Source of the DNA: Cepaea nemoralis
Taxonomy: Eukaryota; Mollusca; Gastropoda; Stylommatophora; Helicidae
Length of the DNA: 64,000 bases
Assembly: GCA_014155875.1 (NCBI GenBank)
Contig: JACEFZ010028297.1
Span: 62,001-126,000 of the forward strand
Reading direction: 5' to 3'
Shown here piece by piece: positions 14,101 through 22,555 of this stretch. Every line of letters begins with the position of its first letter. Position 1 is the first letter of the stretch. Below the pieces are notes generated by a model, which worked only from the letters and a program-made list of their open reading frames with translations, searched no databases and had not been told where the DNA came from. Made by a program: the position numbers and the translations under genes.

Positions 14101-17100
14101 GCATCTGTGTCCGTCTTCCAGTCATCTTGCCATGCTCGCCACTGGAACCAGATGGACACAGACGAGAGAGCGGGGACGACGGAGTTGCGCGACCACTACC
14201 TCGCTATATAAATCCAAAGCGCAAGTCATTCGTTCCTCATCAAAAGATGCAGTGAATGAATGGTCCTTGTCATTCATGACGGACGAACATCGCTCTGCTG
14301 TCTGCGACGCCAATCCACATGGATGATTCACCAATCTTGAATTTTGTATACATGTGGTTGCGTAATCTATTGTGTCCTGAGGCGCAGAATAATAACTTGT
14401 TCTGGTCTGTCCATAATATGGTAGTCATCTTGAGCAGGTTTTTGGTGGCTTTCTGACTGATTTGATCATTTTTTTTTGGGGGGGGGGGGGGGGTGGTATT
14501 AACCGGCACATCAGTCTGTTCTTCTTTTGCTCCTCCTTTAGCCAATCGATCGGCTCTGTCGTTTCCAGGTATTCCACAGTGGGATGGTATCCACCACGTT
14601 ATGCTGACTGCTAAGTTCACAAGTTCCTTACTTAGTACTGGCAATTTCCCAGACAGGAGCGCCTCGAGTACTGATTTAGCATCTGTCAATAGCACCACAG
14701 GTTGTGTACCGTGGTTGGTATTTAGTAATTTCCCTGTTGCTATCTTGACTGTCTCAATTTCAGCATCATAGTTGTTACTCTGGCCGTGTCCCTAGTATTA
14801 TTTGGGTATTCTATGTACAAGATCAGTGATGGACAGAGTGGTTCCTGAAAGAAAATACTGGGGATGACCAGCACAAAGATGGACACAAGAACTGAAGACA
14901 CCTTGGGTATGAAATGACAGAGGAACTGAACAAGCAACGAGAATCTGTTCAGTGAGCAGAGATGAGAGCAACACTGCAAAACATCTGCCACATGATGATG
15001 AACACCAGTCGTGAATGGTTTTTACCTCAAATATTTTATATTTAATTATTTACATTTTTGTTAACTTATTACAAAACTGGTTATTAGTAATATATAAGAA
15101 AACAGGATACATCATTAGGTTAATTGTGTAGGTCTTTATTTTATTGTATAACGTTTTGTTTATTCAAGGACAAATCATCTGGATGACCATATTATTGAAA
15201 GAACAGCTCTACCCGATGAGTTGATCAGGACAGTGAGAGGGCAGACAGCATTTGAGGAGACTTATCCTAGGGTCATTCAGTGTTTTGTCATTGAATGGAT
15301 GTAGATGACTGATCATTGATTTCTTTGCTTTTTGTAATGGAAATTAAGTGTTTGCATTGTAAAAATGGTCTTTGTGATCCTATTTCAGTAATAAGTAACT
15401 GAGTGCATGGAATTGTGAATGGTTGAGTGGATTAGTGGAAAGCAGAGTGGAGTAGTGGATAGCTGATGGGGTAACGGGTTAGTAAGTGGAGAAGTAGATT
15501 ACAGTAGTAGATGGCTATGTGGAGTAGTGGATGATCCAGTGGAGAAAAAAAATTAATAGATATACAAAAAATAGTTTGTTGCATATCCTATACAGGGCGT
15601 TGCAGTTAACCCCAGCATTTTTAGTTGTTTGTGATTTCTTGACAAGTTTAAGTTCAGTAGTTTGCCATTCCTCCATGAATGACCGGCACTTACGCCTCTA
15701 AAAAAAACAACCAACGCAAGGAGGTCTGCTGCCAAATCATCCACAGCTATGTTTCAAATGCGCTGTATGCAAGATTATGAATTGTGTCCGTAACCCCATC
15801 ACCACAGAGCCGGCGCCATCTGGCAAGGGAAGCAGTAATTCATATGGAACAGAGGAATGAATCAACTGCAAACTCAAAAGAATATATAAAGCAAACTACA
15901 ACACTCGGAGTTCTTAATTAAAACTAAGGCTATACAAGCAGACTGAATGAAATCTATTTTGTTTTCTTTTGTTGTAAAATAGGATAAGATAAACTCGTTA
16001 CACGTTTCCAACAGGTCAGAAATAATTTTAAGTATTGTGTGTGCTGCTAATTATTTGGGTTTTCCTGCTTTGCTTTTCAGTCTTCTAAACTTCATCATCT
16101 CTAATAGAACACATATTGTACAGTAGTTTGATTTTTTTAAATATTCTAATTGTTTCAATAAATCATTGTCAGGTCTGGCCTGTGAACCATTTCCCAGAAC
16201 AAGAAATAAATGCTGCTTCCAATAACTTGGTCAGCAGACATGCAGGACAATTCACAGCAGAAAGGATTCTCATGCAGGTACATTCTTTATGCCAGTGTTT
16301 TTCAACCCTTTTGCGTCTCAGGATCTCCTGAACAACATTTATCTGCACTACTTTTTTGGATAATTGGTCAAAGCTCTAGGAATGTTGTGATATTAATTCT
16401 TTGTTGTTAGCAAGAGACTTTGGAAAAGCTTTGTTACAATGTAATGTTTTTTTTAATTTAATGTGAAATAATTATACATTCAAGAAAAATATACAAAAAG
16501 TGCTGTTTGAAAATTCTTACTTTAACAAAGAAAACAGTACAGATTGGTTGACTGGTTGGTGGATCCGGTTGAAGACTGCGTTTTAATTTCGATGCACTGG
16601 CACTCAGGTCAACTGAGTCCCGAAAGGAATAACATCTACCAGAGAGAGGTTGGTATAGAGGCTTTTCTACCGACAAAGTACCTTTTCCAGAGGGACGGTA
16701 TTGCATAACCTCTCCAAGCTCAAGAGTCTGTGGGGAGTGCAAGTCTGGCACTGGAACTAGATCTGCAGGAGAGGCATATTAGGATGTAAGCAAATCACGT
16801 ATCAGCACATCACATATGGGCTGGCTGGACATTGACCTAGATTGATAATGTAACCTCCACAGGTTTTAGGTACTTCCTTGTCAATAGACAACCCAATGTA
16901 CAGCGGGATGAAAGAGGAAGAGAACAAGGGAAAGGCAGAGAAGTAAATACCTGGATGGCTTGGCCACGTGGTAGTGTCGAGACAAGAACACTGAGCTGAT
17001 CCACGGCTCTGGTGATTGAGCGAGATGGCGAAGCATGACCACCCATGCTTATCGGCATAGCACATGATGAATGAAAGTATTTGTTAGATTACAATCAAAC

Positions 17101-18211
17101 ATGAAAAAACTCACTTTCACCCATGTAGAGATTAGAACAAGAATTGCCACAACATATGTAACGTTATGTAAGATGGAAAACAAACTTAATATAAGTCATA
17201 AATTACAGTGAGGCAAGGAGTGTTAAAGTGCTACATAGAGCCTGTACTGTTATATGGAAGTGAAACATGGGCAATAAGTAATGAAGATGAGAAACATCTA
17301 ATGATAGCAGTAATGAGTTCTGAGGAAAATGCACAGAATCCCACGGCTGGACACAAAAACAAAGAGGCAGTCCTATTATAGAACCAGTTGAAGACTAAAT
17401 TAATTAGACACTGTTATAAACTTGAAAACTTGGTGACAACTGGCAAACTAAGTTTGAAAAGAGCAAGGGAAAGACAAAGTGATAGGATAAGAAAACTAAT
17501 GCATGCTGCCATTGCTACTGTTGCTCTTGTATGCCTGCAGAAGTTGTACTTCCATTTAACTCTCCTGAGTTTAACAACAAGCACTTTGGCCAGATCAACG
17601 GTGTCCCATTGAACACCAAAATATGTCCATTGGTTACCTCAAATACCAGGTCTGGCAGACTTACAGAGGCAAATTTCTTGAGGTGTATGTAAAAGTAAGT
17701 AAAGTAAATGACCCTTTTACACACCTTGAGATTATTGAGCATATGGTGCTAGCCCCATGATGTGGTCATTATCACACCAGCTGTCTTTACTTTCTAAGAT
17801 AGTTCCTGGTACCAGTTTTAGGCTAGGTCAACCTGGGAGCTCAAGGCAATTTTTAAAATCTGCCAGTGTGATTGTGGACCCATGACCACTGGAGCTTCAG
17901 GCAGGCATGTTAGCCACAGTGCTACCATAGGTAACCTTCCAGAAGTGTACACTGAATATAAATACAGACAATATAAATGGAGACAGACAGAAATGTGCAG
18001 TAAGCTACTGCTTTAGCAACAACCCTAATTCTTATGTTGTGTTTATTATTATATTCCTCAGCGCCACAGAGTCCGCATAATCCCTGTTACAGAAGTATTT
18101 TACAATTACAAGAAGCAGCTGAACTCCACATTCTTCGTCTATGGCGAGGAACACAAAGTGTATGCTCCAGATTACCCAGCAAAATGCTGTTGGGGCTGCA
18201 CAGTTTTGTAG
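1341..18211 (+). CDS. SSUH2: SSU-2 homologue (SSUH2-like), 3' seven exons
   Basis: Coding exons join(1341-1520, 5448-5510, 8002-8102, 11686-11778, 15169-15271, 16173-16277, 18062-18211) give about 264 residues ending in a TAG. All introns have GT/AG borders and the phases are consistent (0,0,2,2,0,0). The product follows the SSUH2 order: an N-terminal 'LETF.E.R.T.W' and 'PWDI' region, then paired CxxC motifs (CYNC/CTFC, CTSC/CTWC, CTFC/CKKC) resembling DnaJ-type zinc modules. After these come 'LTVQW', 'LPDELI', 'HFPE..I', the '[10 protein letters not shown]' strand, '[14 protein letters not shown]' and a CCWGC end. Family members are about 350 residues, so the 5' exons probably lie left of the window. 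The biochemical role is not established; the family name comes from C. elegans ssu-2, and the human orthologue SSUH2 has been linked to tooth development. TE insertions sit only in introns. Confidence 0.87.
1521..2296. other. Intron sequence without recognised element
   Basis: Part of the first SSUH2 intron in the window. There is a C-run near 1710 and otherwise mixed AT-rich sequence. Short open frames here lack family features. Confidence 0.6.
2297..2827 (+). CDS. Charged coiled-coil ORF, 176 aa, unassigned
   Basis: An ATG-started frame of 176 codons rich in Glu, Arg, Lys and Thr. The N-terminus (roughly residues 1-30, '[19 protein letters not shown]') has a heptad-like coiled-coil pattern; the rest is low-complexity, polar and probably disordered. 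No catalytic or zinc-binding motif is visible. It sits in an SSUH2 intron on the gene's own strand with no convincing splice links, and its last codons run into the SINE inserted at 2821. The composition would fit the start of a retroelement gag/ORF1, but this is a guess; it could also be a chance frame. Confidence 0.3.
   Translation: MARMAAIKAEMEEIQEEREQLERLKKQTMNETSRTDDINNKSQAEEEATEEGRESENESDQERTVTRRDYTQSRSSVQIVHDTRFERSERPRTYEDTGETAGVSREITAGRPLRERKTSRDGAGTQLYQTLHVCDSNQTYNTTTRRKSIQMRETHKLQEAKYATPNALAEIDTPFF
2821..3048 (-). mobile_element. tRNA-SINE, family B, with 12-bp TSD
   Basis: A minus-strand SINE copy. Its tail (TTTACAGGACATCGCTGTCAA) lies left, the core with GTTCAGTAGTTTGC in the middle, and the B-box-like complement GTTTCGAACGC right. 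It is flanked by a perfect 12-base target duplication, AGATACTCCATT, at 2809-2820 and 3049-3060, so both ends are well defined. Confidence 0.88.
3549..4095. repeat. CACTCACACATGAACA minisatellite
   Basis: Tandem units of about 24-30 bases (CATGAACACTCACACATAAACACA and variants with ATGGCCAC) repeated for over 500 bases. Long open frames cross it on both strands (His/Thr-rich on +, Cys/Val-rich on -) only because the period is mostly a multiple of three. Confidence 0.92.
4171..5265 (+). mobile_element. LINE RT fragment interrupted by a MITE
   Basis: Before 4269 the + strand encodes '[22 protein letters not shown]', the catalytic YADD box of a reverse transcriptase. After the MITE at 4628 the homology resumes, and a degenerate C-terminal region follows ('[21 protein letters not shown]', then a 'VIAHAAG'-like end near 5250). 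Many stops and frameshifts show an inactive copy. The YADD aspartates are intact. Confidence 0.8.
4269..4627. mobile_element. hAT-type MITE with perfect 8-bp TSD
   Basis: 359 bases bounded by inverted ends CAGTGGTTCTCAACC and GGTTGACAACCACTG, flanked by the 8-base duplication TTGTAGAC (4261-4268 and 4628-4635). The ends and the 8-bp duplication are hallmarks of the hAT superfamily. No transposase is encoded; C- and G-runs lie just inside the ends. A related copy is at 30009-30449. Confidence 0.93.
5448..5510 (+). CDS. SSUH2: SSUH2-like exon 2 in window
   Basis: 63-base micro-exon, phase 0/0, with acceptor TGTCCCCAG and donor GTAATT. It encodes [21 protein letters not shown], the first pair of CxxC motifs. 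Confidence 0.88.
5548..5762 (-). mobile_element. tRNA-SINE, family B
   Basis: Minus-strand copy starting with TTTACAGGACGTCGCAATTAACCC and ending in the head complement near GCCGTAAGCGGGATTGCGAATTA. Same layout as the copy at 2821. Boundaries approximate. Confidence 0.75.
5763..6692. repeat. TCTAAACA minisatellite
   Basis: More than 900 bases built from the words CCCACTGTCTAAACA and AGACGATATCTAAACA (units of about 14-17 bases that often pair into 32-base dimers). Homogenised blocks recur, for example the stretch near 5870-5960 is close to that near 6050-6130. Non-coding. Confidence 0.93.
6820..7155 (+). mobile_element. SINE A remnant followed by SINE B
   Basis: A family A tail (GTGGGTTCATTATACACACCGGTCAG, also seen at 4110) with the core word CAATGGCAAACTA runs to about 6955. 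It is followed by a family B body ending TGACGTCCTGTAAAGGACATGCA. Heads are degraded. Confidence 0.65.
7156..8001. other. Intron sequence, nothing recognised
   Basis: AT-rich sequence with no open frame, RNA gene or repeat that I can assign; it ends in the acceptor used by the exon at 8002. Confidence 0.6.
8002..8102 (+). CDS. SSUH2: SSUH2-like exon 3 in window
   Basis: 101 bases, entering in phase 0 after CGTCATCAG and leaving in phase 2 before GTAGGA. It encodes [15 protein letters not shown]... and CTWCIGGYS, the second zinc-motif pair separated by a longer insert, as in SSUH2. It is too short to show as a stand-alone frame and was found by motif and phase matching to its neighbours. Confidence 0.85.
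8111..8220. repeat. (CT)n then (CCTA)n simple repeat
   Basis: About 78 bases of CT dinucleotide followed by seven CCTA/CTAC units, starting eight bases after the splice donor of the preceding exon. Confidence 0.95.
8455..8510. repeat. (CA)n/(CG) simple repeat
   Basis: ACACGCACACAC-type dinucleotide tract with CGCGCG in the middle. Confidence 0.9.
8534..8924 (+). mobile_element. tRNA-SINE, family C, with 11-bp TSD
   Basis: A tRNA-like head (A box GTGGTCTCGAGTTATGG, B box GGGGTCAAGCCCC) is followed by a body of about 310 bases ending ATCGACTAAACTAA. It is flanked by the 11-base duplication ACTAACTATAG (8523-8533 and 8925-8935). Ends are therefore precise. Confidence 0.85.
9028..9240 (+). mobile_element. 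tRNA-SINE, family D
   Basis: The head looks like a whole tRNA: GAGTCTC at the 5' side can pair with GAGACTC after the B box, with A box TGGCGAAGTGGTTAAGCCG and B box GGTTCGATTCC. The body reads GGAGCTTCGGAGTTCGTGC...GCGACGCTTTC...GAGCCATATGGGATAAAACCC. Other copies are at 32359-32596 (-) and 45290-45525 (+). Confidence 0.8.
9486..9700 (+). mobile_element. SINE family A with family B-type core
   Basis: The head TCGGCATGGCTGAAAGCATAAGAGCGC with B box GAGGTTCAACCCG matches the 866 copy. The 3' half (CGTTCAGAAATCAATGGCAAACTACTGAA...GGTCGCAACGTCCTGCAATGGACATGCA) is the core and tail of family B. This looks like a chimeric or shared-core SINE. Confidence 0.7.
9714..9840. repeat. Three-copy ~45-bp tandem repeat
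   Basis: The words AGTGC/ACGTGCCGGAATAACG and TTCTCCCGTCCATTCTTGTC occur three times in tandem with near-perfect identity. Confidence 0.85.
9841..11310. other. Intron, mostly unassigned; one interspersed repeat
   Basis: The segment around 10130-10335 (TTTTCTACCGAC...AAGTACC..., GAGGCATATTAATATGTAA) resembles 16660-16830, so both are copies of an unclassified interspersed repeat. The rest shows no supportable gene or RNA. Confidence 0.5.
11311..11545 (-). mobile_element. tRNA-SINE, family B subfamily 2
   Basis: Starts GCATATCCTTTACAGGACAT, carries CAGCATCTTTCAGCTGATTG and ends near GATTACGGAGAAAGTCGCTAA. It is close to the copy at 28131-28380, including an extended 3' part that the copies at 2821 and 5548 lack. 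Confidence 0.8.
11686..11778 (+). CDS. SSUH2: SSUH2-like exon 4 in window
   Basis: 93 bases, phase 2 in (TTGTACATTTAG acceptor) and phase 2 out (CAATG before GTAAAT). It encodes [19 protein letters not shown] followed by [11 protein letters not shown], the last zinc-motif pair and the start of the beta-rich C-terminal domain. Confidence 0.88.
11905..12250 (+). mobile_element. SINE family E head and adjoining SINE tail
   Basis: AGGAGTCATGGTATAGCACTG with a B-box-like GTTCAAATCC forms a tRNA-type head, and GGGACCCAGGTTGACC is its body. The following part on the opposite strand (GAACTGACATCACTGCACTC...GAACAGCCAGCGAAGAG) recurs at 26890-27140 and 48930-49005, so a second SINE is joined here. Ends uncertain. 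Confidence 0.5.
12395..12670 (-). mobile_element. tRNA-SINE, family E
   Basis: Shares GTAAAGGACCCAGTTACACACC, CACCAGC...TTTACTTCCCAAGATA-type words and a terminal B-box complement (TCTAACCCGTGACCACC) with the copies at 17695-17940 (-) and 20440-20665 (+). Confidence 0.65.
13000..13195 (+). mobile_element. LINE fragment, left part of split copy
   Basis: The + strand encodes a degenerate '[10 protein letters not shown]...[20 protein letters not shown]', the same C-terminal LINE segment as at 26110-26230. Its continuation ('MVPGRKYWG.P') appears only at 14830, so the copy appears to be split by the minus-strand LINE that follows. Confidence 0.65.
13196..14775 (-). mobile_element. LINE with RNase H domain (Jockey/I-like), 3' part
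   Basis: On the minus strand 14698-14270 encodes an RNase H segment: '[15 protein letters not shown]', then '[25 protein letters not shown]', then '[18 protein letters not shown]'. These are typical of LINEs that carry a terminal RNase H. Around 13390-13330 comes the trailing '[12 protein letters not shown]' element. The catalytic Asp of TDAK and the Asp of NDRAD are present, but frameshifts between 13713 and 14270 break the ORF. Confidence 0.78.
14776..15000 (+). mobile_element. LINE fragment, right part of split copy
   Basis: The + strand reads '[26 protein letters not shown]' in a degenerate frame, ending CACATGATGATGAA, the usual 3' end of this LINE family in the window. It completes the fragment at 13000-13195. 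Confidence 0.6.
15169..15271 (+). CDS. SSUH2: SSUH2-like exon 5 in window
   Basis: About 103 bases, phase 2 in and phase 0 out. With the preceding TG it restores W, then [19 protein letters not shown] and [14 protein letters not shown]. The first base may be off by one. The donor GTCATT is not a strong consensus, but phase and family homology support it. Confidence 0.82.
15578..15805 (-). mobile_element. tRNA-SINE, family B
   Basis: Begins GCATATCCTATACAGGGCGTTGCAGTTAACCCC, contains TTGACAAGTTTAAGTTCAGTAGTTTGCCATTC and ends at the head complement with GAGCCGGCG near 15808. Confidence 0.78.
16173..16277 (+). CDS. SSUH2: SSUH2-like exon 6 in window
   Basis: 105 bases, phase 0/0, acceptor AATCATTGTCAG and donor GTACAT. 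It encodes [20 protein letters not shown] and ...ERILMQ, the conserved 'FP...I...S...V..H' region of the family. Confidence 0.88.
16660..17500 (+). mobile_element. Repeat copy and two LINE fragments
   Basis: 16660-16830 is the unclassified repeat shared with 10130-10335. 16880-17075 holds a LINE 3' end (degenerate '[20 protein letters not shown]', then the CATGATGAATGAA tail). 17105-17500 holds another + fragment with '[12 protein letters not shown]', '[18 protein letters not shown]' and '[11 protein letters not shown]', which are reverse-transcriptase thumb and C-terminal motifs. All are interrupted by stops. Confidence 0.7.
17695..17940 (-). mobile_element. tRNA-SINE, family E
   Basis: Starts GTAAAGTAAATGACCCTTTTACACACC and ends with the head complement ACCCATGACCACTGGAGC...TAGCCACAGTGCTACCAT. 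Related to 12395-12670. Confidence 0.68.
18062..18211 (+). CDS. SSUH2: SSUH2-like terminal exon
   Basis: 150 bases from the acceptor TTATATTCCTCAG to TAG at 18209-18211. It encodes [18 protein letters not shown]..., '[20 protein letters not shown]' and WGCTVL, the canonical C-terminus. Confidence 0.9.
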   Translation, partial: RHRVRIIPVTEVFYNYKKQLNSTFFVYGEEHKVYAPDYPAKCCWGCTVL

Positions 18212-19450
18212 TCCAGCTATACTTGAAAAACTGTTACCTTCTTGTTGGAATACTCAGTCAGAATCTTTAACAAACATTTATTGTAAACATGTTTTTAGAA
18301 CCTAAGTTTGCTATAGTAACTGAAACTACTAAAATTATGAAAATACACTGGATAAAGAACAAAATATTATTAATCAAATCAATAAGAATCATTCACAAAA
18401 GAATGGAGTTCCTGTAATGTTAACTAATTATACTTTGTGTTTGTCTTTATTCATAAGGGTTCCTACACTATTGTTTCTGCCGAGTTGTCTACTCTTGACA
18501 GCTCAATGTTGTTCCTGTTTTCTTCTTTTTAATTCTTCGGACATCAACAACAAATAATGACAAGATTGAGATTTTACTACTAGTACGTATCTGGGCTTGA
18601 CTGAGTCTCATATCGTGAATACCTAGAAAATTCCTAAATTTTCTGTAAATGTGAGTTAATATATATGAGACTTAACAGTTAAGGCAGAATCTGTCAGTGC
18701 TGCTAGAAATATCAATTGTAGAATACTTAAGGCCACTGTTTAATGTCTTCTCATCTCTACTTCTTTCTTACTCTTATGAGTGCCAAACAATACTTGAGAA
18801 TTTGTTTATGTGTTTCTTGACATCACTAGTGCGTTTTATATGCTGCTATGAAATCAATTTTGCTGTTTTTTTTTTTTTAGCATGTGATTACTGTGTTGTT
18901 GCTTACACAGTAATTGTCAAAATGTTTTCATGCTTGACATAAGTGAAATACATTCTATACAAAGAAAGCACTCATGTTTGTGATTATATGTTGAATCCTA
19001 TAAAATATTTTTTAAAAGACTGGGAAAACGGGAAAAGATAGTGAGAAAATCAAAGCACTGAGAGAGAGGCCATCAGGCAATGTTTTTAACAAAGAATAAT
19101 GATTGAATGGCAACAAAACATCACATCTTTCATATGGTGTTAAATTTGTATGCACCAATGCTGGTACTTTCAGTCTCTAAGGAACACAATTAAGTGTGTA
19201 TGTGCGTGTTTGAAGTATGATTCATAACCATACCTCCTGTTCAACCAGTGAGAAAGATCACATCTTATGTGGTATTACATTAGTTCGCACTAATGGTGGT
19301 AGTGTCAGTCTCTATGGGACACGTATGTCCATTTTGACATGTAAACCACATCAGCTTTGATTGGTGACAATGTCACTATAACAATTGGAGAATGAACTAT
19401 CATAAATCTACCATATGGAGACATATAAGAACTAAGAGTATCACTTCACA
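18212..19450. other. 3' flank of SSUH2, no further gene
   Basis: AT-rich. Two diverged ~67-base copies (TCACATCTTTCATATGGTGTTA near 19120 and TCACATCTTATGTGGTATTA near 19258, each ending in TCAGTCTCTA.GGACAC) form a loose direct repeat. No strong polyadenylation hexamer was seen immediately after the stop. Confidence 0.5.
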
Positions 19451-19479
19451 TGACCTTTAGAAAAAAAGTCATGGTATGA

Positions 19480-20340
19480 AAATTATCTCTGCTAACTGAA
19501 GTGGAACGGAATCAGCAACGTTAGTTTAGAACTTCCAAAATTAAATTCAAAGCTGCTTACCAAAACAGTCAACAAATGGCTGGCTACAAACAAACTAAAC
19601 AAAAGTGTATAAACAGAAATGGTAGAATAAATGGTCAAGATTTGCCGACAGAAAAACAGGTCAAATATTTAGGATCTACTGTGAACTTGGCGTAAGAACA
19701 TGAAGTGAACAAAAGAACAGCAATTCTAGCCAGGCAATGACAGTTACAAGCGTATACTGTTGAAAACCAAGATCACATTGATATTACAGGCACTGCCCAC
19801 TTCAGTATACCTGTGAGACATGGACATTCAATTATGATCTCGAAAAGAAAATGCAAGCAAAAGAGATGAAAGATATAATCATGTCTCAAATGTCAACATC
19901 ATCACGTGTCCTACAAAATGGCCAGTGTGTTCATGCATCAGAACAGTTCTCAGGCTTTGGTACTCTGAATCAATTCTATGGGTTTTATTTCTCCATAGCA
20001 CCATCTTAGAGTATCCAGCATCATTTATCTCAGTCTGCCGCTACCTCTGCTACCACTGATCTTTCCAGTTGTCACAATGTTTCCAATTTCCTTTCTTCAC
20101 AATTATGCAACCAAAGAACGAGTCAGTGTCTAGAATATCATCAGATGTATCAGGCCATACAACCACCCCTTAACGCGTAAATACCTGAAGACTTCAGAAA
20201 TGTGGTCATGAAGAGCAACAGAGTTGTCCAGTACTACAATTAATGCCAGGAAGAAGAAACGGTCTTGACAGAAAATATTTAGAAATGAATAGGGAAAACC
20301 CTGGAGAAAATTGACAACAGACAAGTCATACAGAGTGCAG
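19480..20340 (+). mobile_element. LINE RT fragment, decayed
   Basis: The + strand keeps recognisable pieces of a non-LTR reverse transcriptase thumb, such as 'VKYLGSTVN' (19655-19690), in a frame with many stops. Right end uncertain. Confidence 0.5.
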
Positions 20341-20439
20341 TGAGGTTATGGTTCTGTAAAGACATAAGCTGTGAAAGAAGGCAAGACATAAACAACTACA
20401 TGCCGACTGAATTCAATTTTAAGAGAAACAAGTGATAAA

Positions 20440-20665
20440 TGCAGCAGCTGCAACAGCGCAGGGACTAGCATGCTTTCCTGCCAGCACAGGGGTCATGTGT
20501 CACCATCCCCATTCAAGGCAGATTTTTTAAATTGACCTAGTCCCCAGGTCAGCCAAATGGGTACCAAGAAATGTTCTGAGATGTAAAGGCAGCCATGTTA
20601 AACTGACCACATCATCCATCGAATGCTGATTTGTCTAGAAAATTCTCGGGCTAACAAAGTACCCA
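20440..20665 (+). mobile_element. tRNA-SINE, family E
   Basis: Plus copy: the head near CAGCGCAGGGACTAGCATGC has B-box remnant GGGTCATGTGTCACC, then TTTTTTAAATTGACCTAGTCCCCAGGTC and the body. Matches the complement of 12395-12670. Confidence 0.6.
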
Positions 20666-21335
20666 ATACATCGCAGTGGGGAAAAAAAAGGTCCTTCAAT
20701 TTTCTTTAAATTGATAAATGCAGAAATGCAATCCTAGAACACCTTGAAAGACAGAGGAGATCATTTTAAAAGTGGCTATGATTATCGGATCAGTAAAGAC
20801 TAAAGTGTCAAAGTTTGGTAAGTCATGCAGCAAGGAGTTCTGTTGGCAAACAACTTGGGAATGTTTTTGTTTAATATTCCCCCAAGAATATTGGTTAACC
20901 TGGTTAATCAGACACACCGCAATTACATCTGGGGGAAAAAACACTCTGGATGAACGCAGAAGTTTAATATTCATTTACAATAAACACCTCCATCAGGAAA
21001 CAAAACCAACAATGTGTAACAATTCAACTTTTTTTTAATTCCTGGAGTAAATTCTTTCCAAGAAATGTGCTTTTCTTTTTCTAAACTATATGTCTCATAA
21101 TTTTTGTCATGATCAACGTGTTTACCAATTCATGGGAGACAACTAGTGGCATCCAATCTAGCAGGTGAGAACTGGAATTGTTGGCCAATTTTGACCAGGC
21201 TTTACTTGCTTTCCAGGCACAGGAAAACAGGATAGTATATGGTTGGTCTAAATATAAGTTCTAAAAAGTGGAAATTTATTTTTAGTATCATATCTGGAAG
21301 ATAAGTTGAACTTAGTTGTCTACAGATAAGCTGAT

Positions 21336-21580
21336 ACTAGCCGGCTCTGTGGCGCAGGAGTCTCGGACACAAATCATAATCCTGCACACGACGTTCGAAA
21401 CACAGCTGCTGGCGGTTTGGCAGCAAGATTGCATTGTATGGGTTTCACACAATAGTATGTGCGCCAGTCGTTCAGAAACCAATGGCAAACTACTAAACGT
21501 AAACTTGCCAAGAAATCACAAACCAGCAAAATATGCTGGGGTTGACTGTGACGCCCTGTAAAGGATATGCAACTAACTTT
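21336..21580 (+). mobile_element. tRNA-SINE, family B, with intact head
   Basis: The best family B copy. GGCTCTGTGGCGCAGGAGTCTCGG (A box) and GACGTTCGAAACAC (B box) form the tRNA-like head. The core GTCGTTCAGAAACCAATGGCAAACTACTAAA and tail GACGCCCTGTAAAGGATATGCAA follow. It defines the orientation of the other copies. Confidence 0.85.
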
Positions 21581-21694
21581 AACAGATAAACAAAAATTAT
21601 GTAGTGTAGAAAACATTAGTCTTTTTTTTTTTTTTTTTTACACAAGTGTAGACAAATGTTTCAACTAGTGTTTATGTAGCATAGTAGCAATTGA

Positions 21695-21711
21695 CCTTTT
21701 GGCTAAGATCA
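21695..21711 (+). ncRNA. U2 snRNA 5'-like fragment
   Basis: CCTTTTGGCTAAGATCA is identical to 17 bases near the 5' end of U2 snRNA. Similarity fades on both sides (GTAGCAATTGA before, GTGACAGGACAGAG after), so this is at best a truncated pseudogene or a U2-derived repeat, not a functional gene. Confidence 0.4.
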
Positions 21712-22354
21712 GTGACAGGACAGAGAAAATCTAACAAATACCGGACCACTGACAGCAACATATTTTTCCAATATGCTGTCTAGTCTCTTTACATAGGAAA
21801 GCTGTTTCAGGAGGGGAGGGCCTAGACAGTAAACGTGTTCTTTATAAGAGTTGTTTGCAATATGGGTATCTTGCATCTTTTAATGCAAATATTTGAAACA
21901 CCAGTTCATGTTACAATTAGTATAAAATTATTTTCATTCCTCTTGTGAAATTATTCACTGGAAGTTGGTGCCTTCAAGAAATTCACTTTCATATTAGTGT
22001 CATTACTAAAAATAACCTACATCATGATGACTTGCTTATATGGAAAAATGGATAACATCATTTACAGCAAAATTAGGAATTATAATGCAGGTACTGAAGA
22101 ATTCTAAAGTCAAACAAAGATTTCACATGAAATTCACACTAAGCAATCTATAATAACCCAAATATTTGTGATTAGATATAAAATTATCCGATAATTAACA
22201 CATAACTATACGTTATTTTTCCTTCCTAATTAGGAAAGATAAAATACTCGGTAGACAGGTAAGATTTTCCTCGTATTGTCCCGCTGGTGACGATATACCA
22301 TTAACATGGGTTTATGGTAGTTTTAAAGAATAAGTATCCGGTGTTTAAAATTGA
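21712..22354. other. Intergenic AT-rich DNA
   Basis: No frame, RNA or repeat that I can assign. Confidence 0.5.
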
Positions 22355-22555
22355 CCCATGTCCTTCACAGGACATCACAACCAACCCTGACATTTTGTTG
22401 GGTTGTTTCTAGAGTTTTAAATTCAGCAGTTTGCCATTGATTTTTGATCCGACACAAAAACCATTGTGAAAATAAGCACAAAGAGGTCTGCTTCCAAATC
22501 ACCTGCGACTGATTTCAAATCCGGTATGTGGGATTGTGAAACTATGTATTCACTG
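22355..22555 (-). mobile_element. tRNA-SINE, family B, diverged
   Basis: TCCTTCACAGGACATCACAACCAACCC...CAGCAGTTTGCCATTG...GGTCTGCTTCCAAATCACC, the family B order on the minus strand with more substitutions than other copies. Confidence 0.72.
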
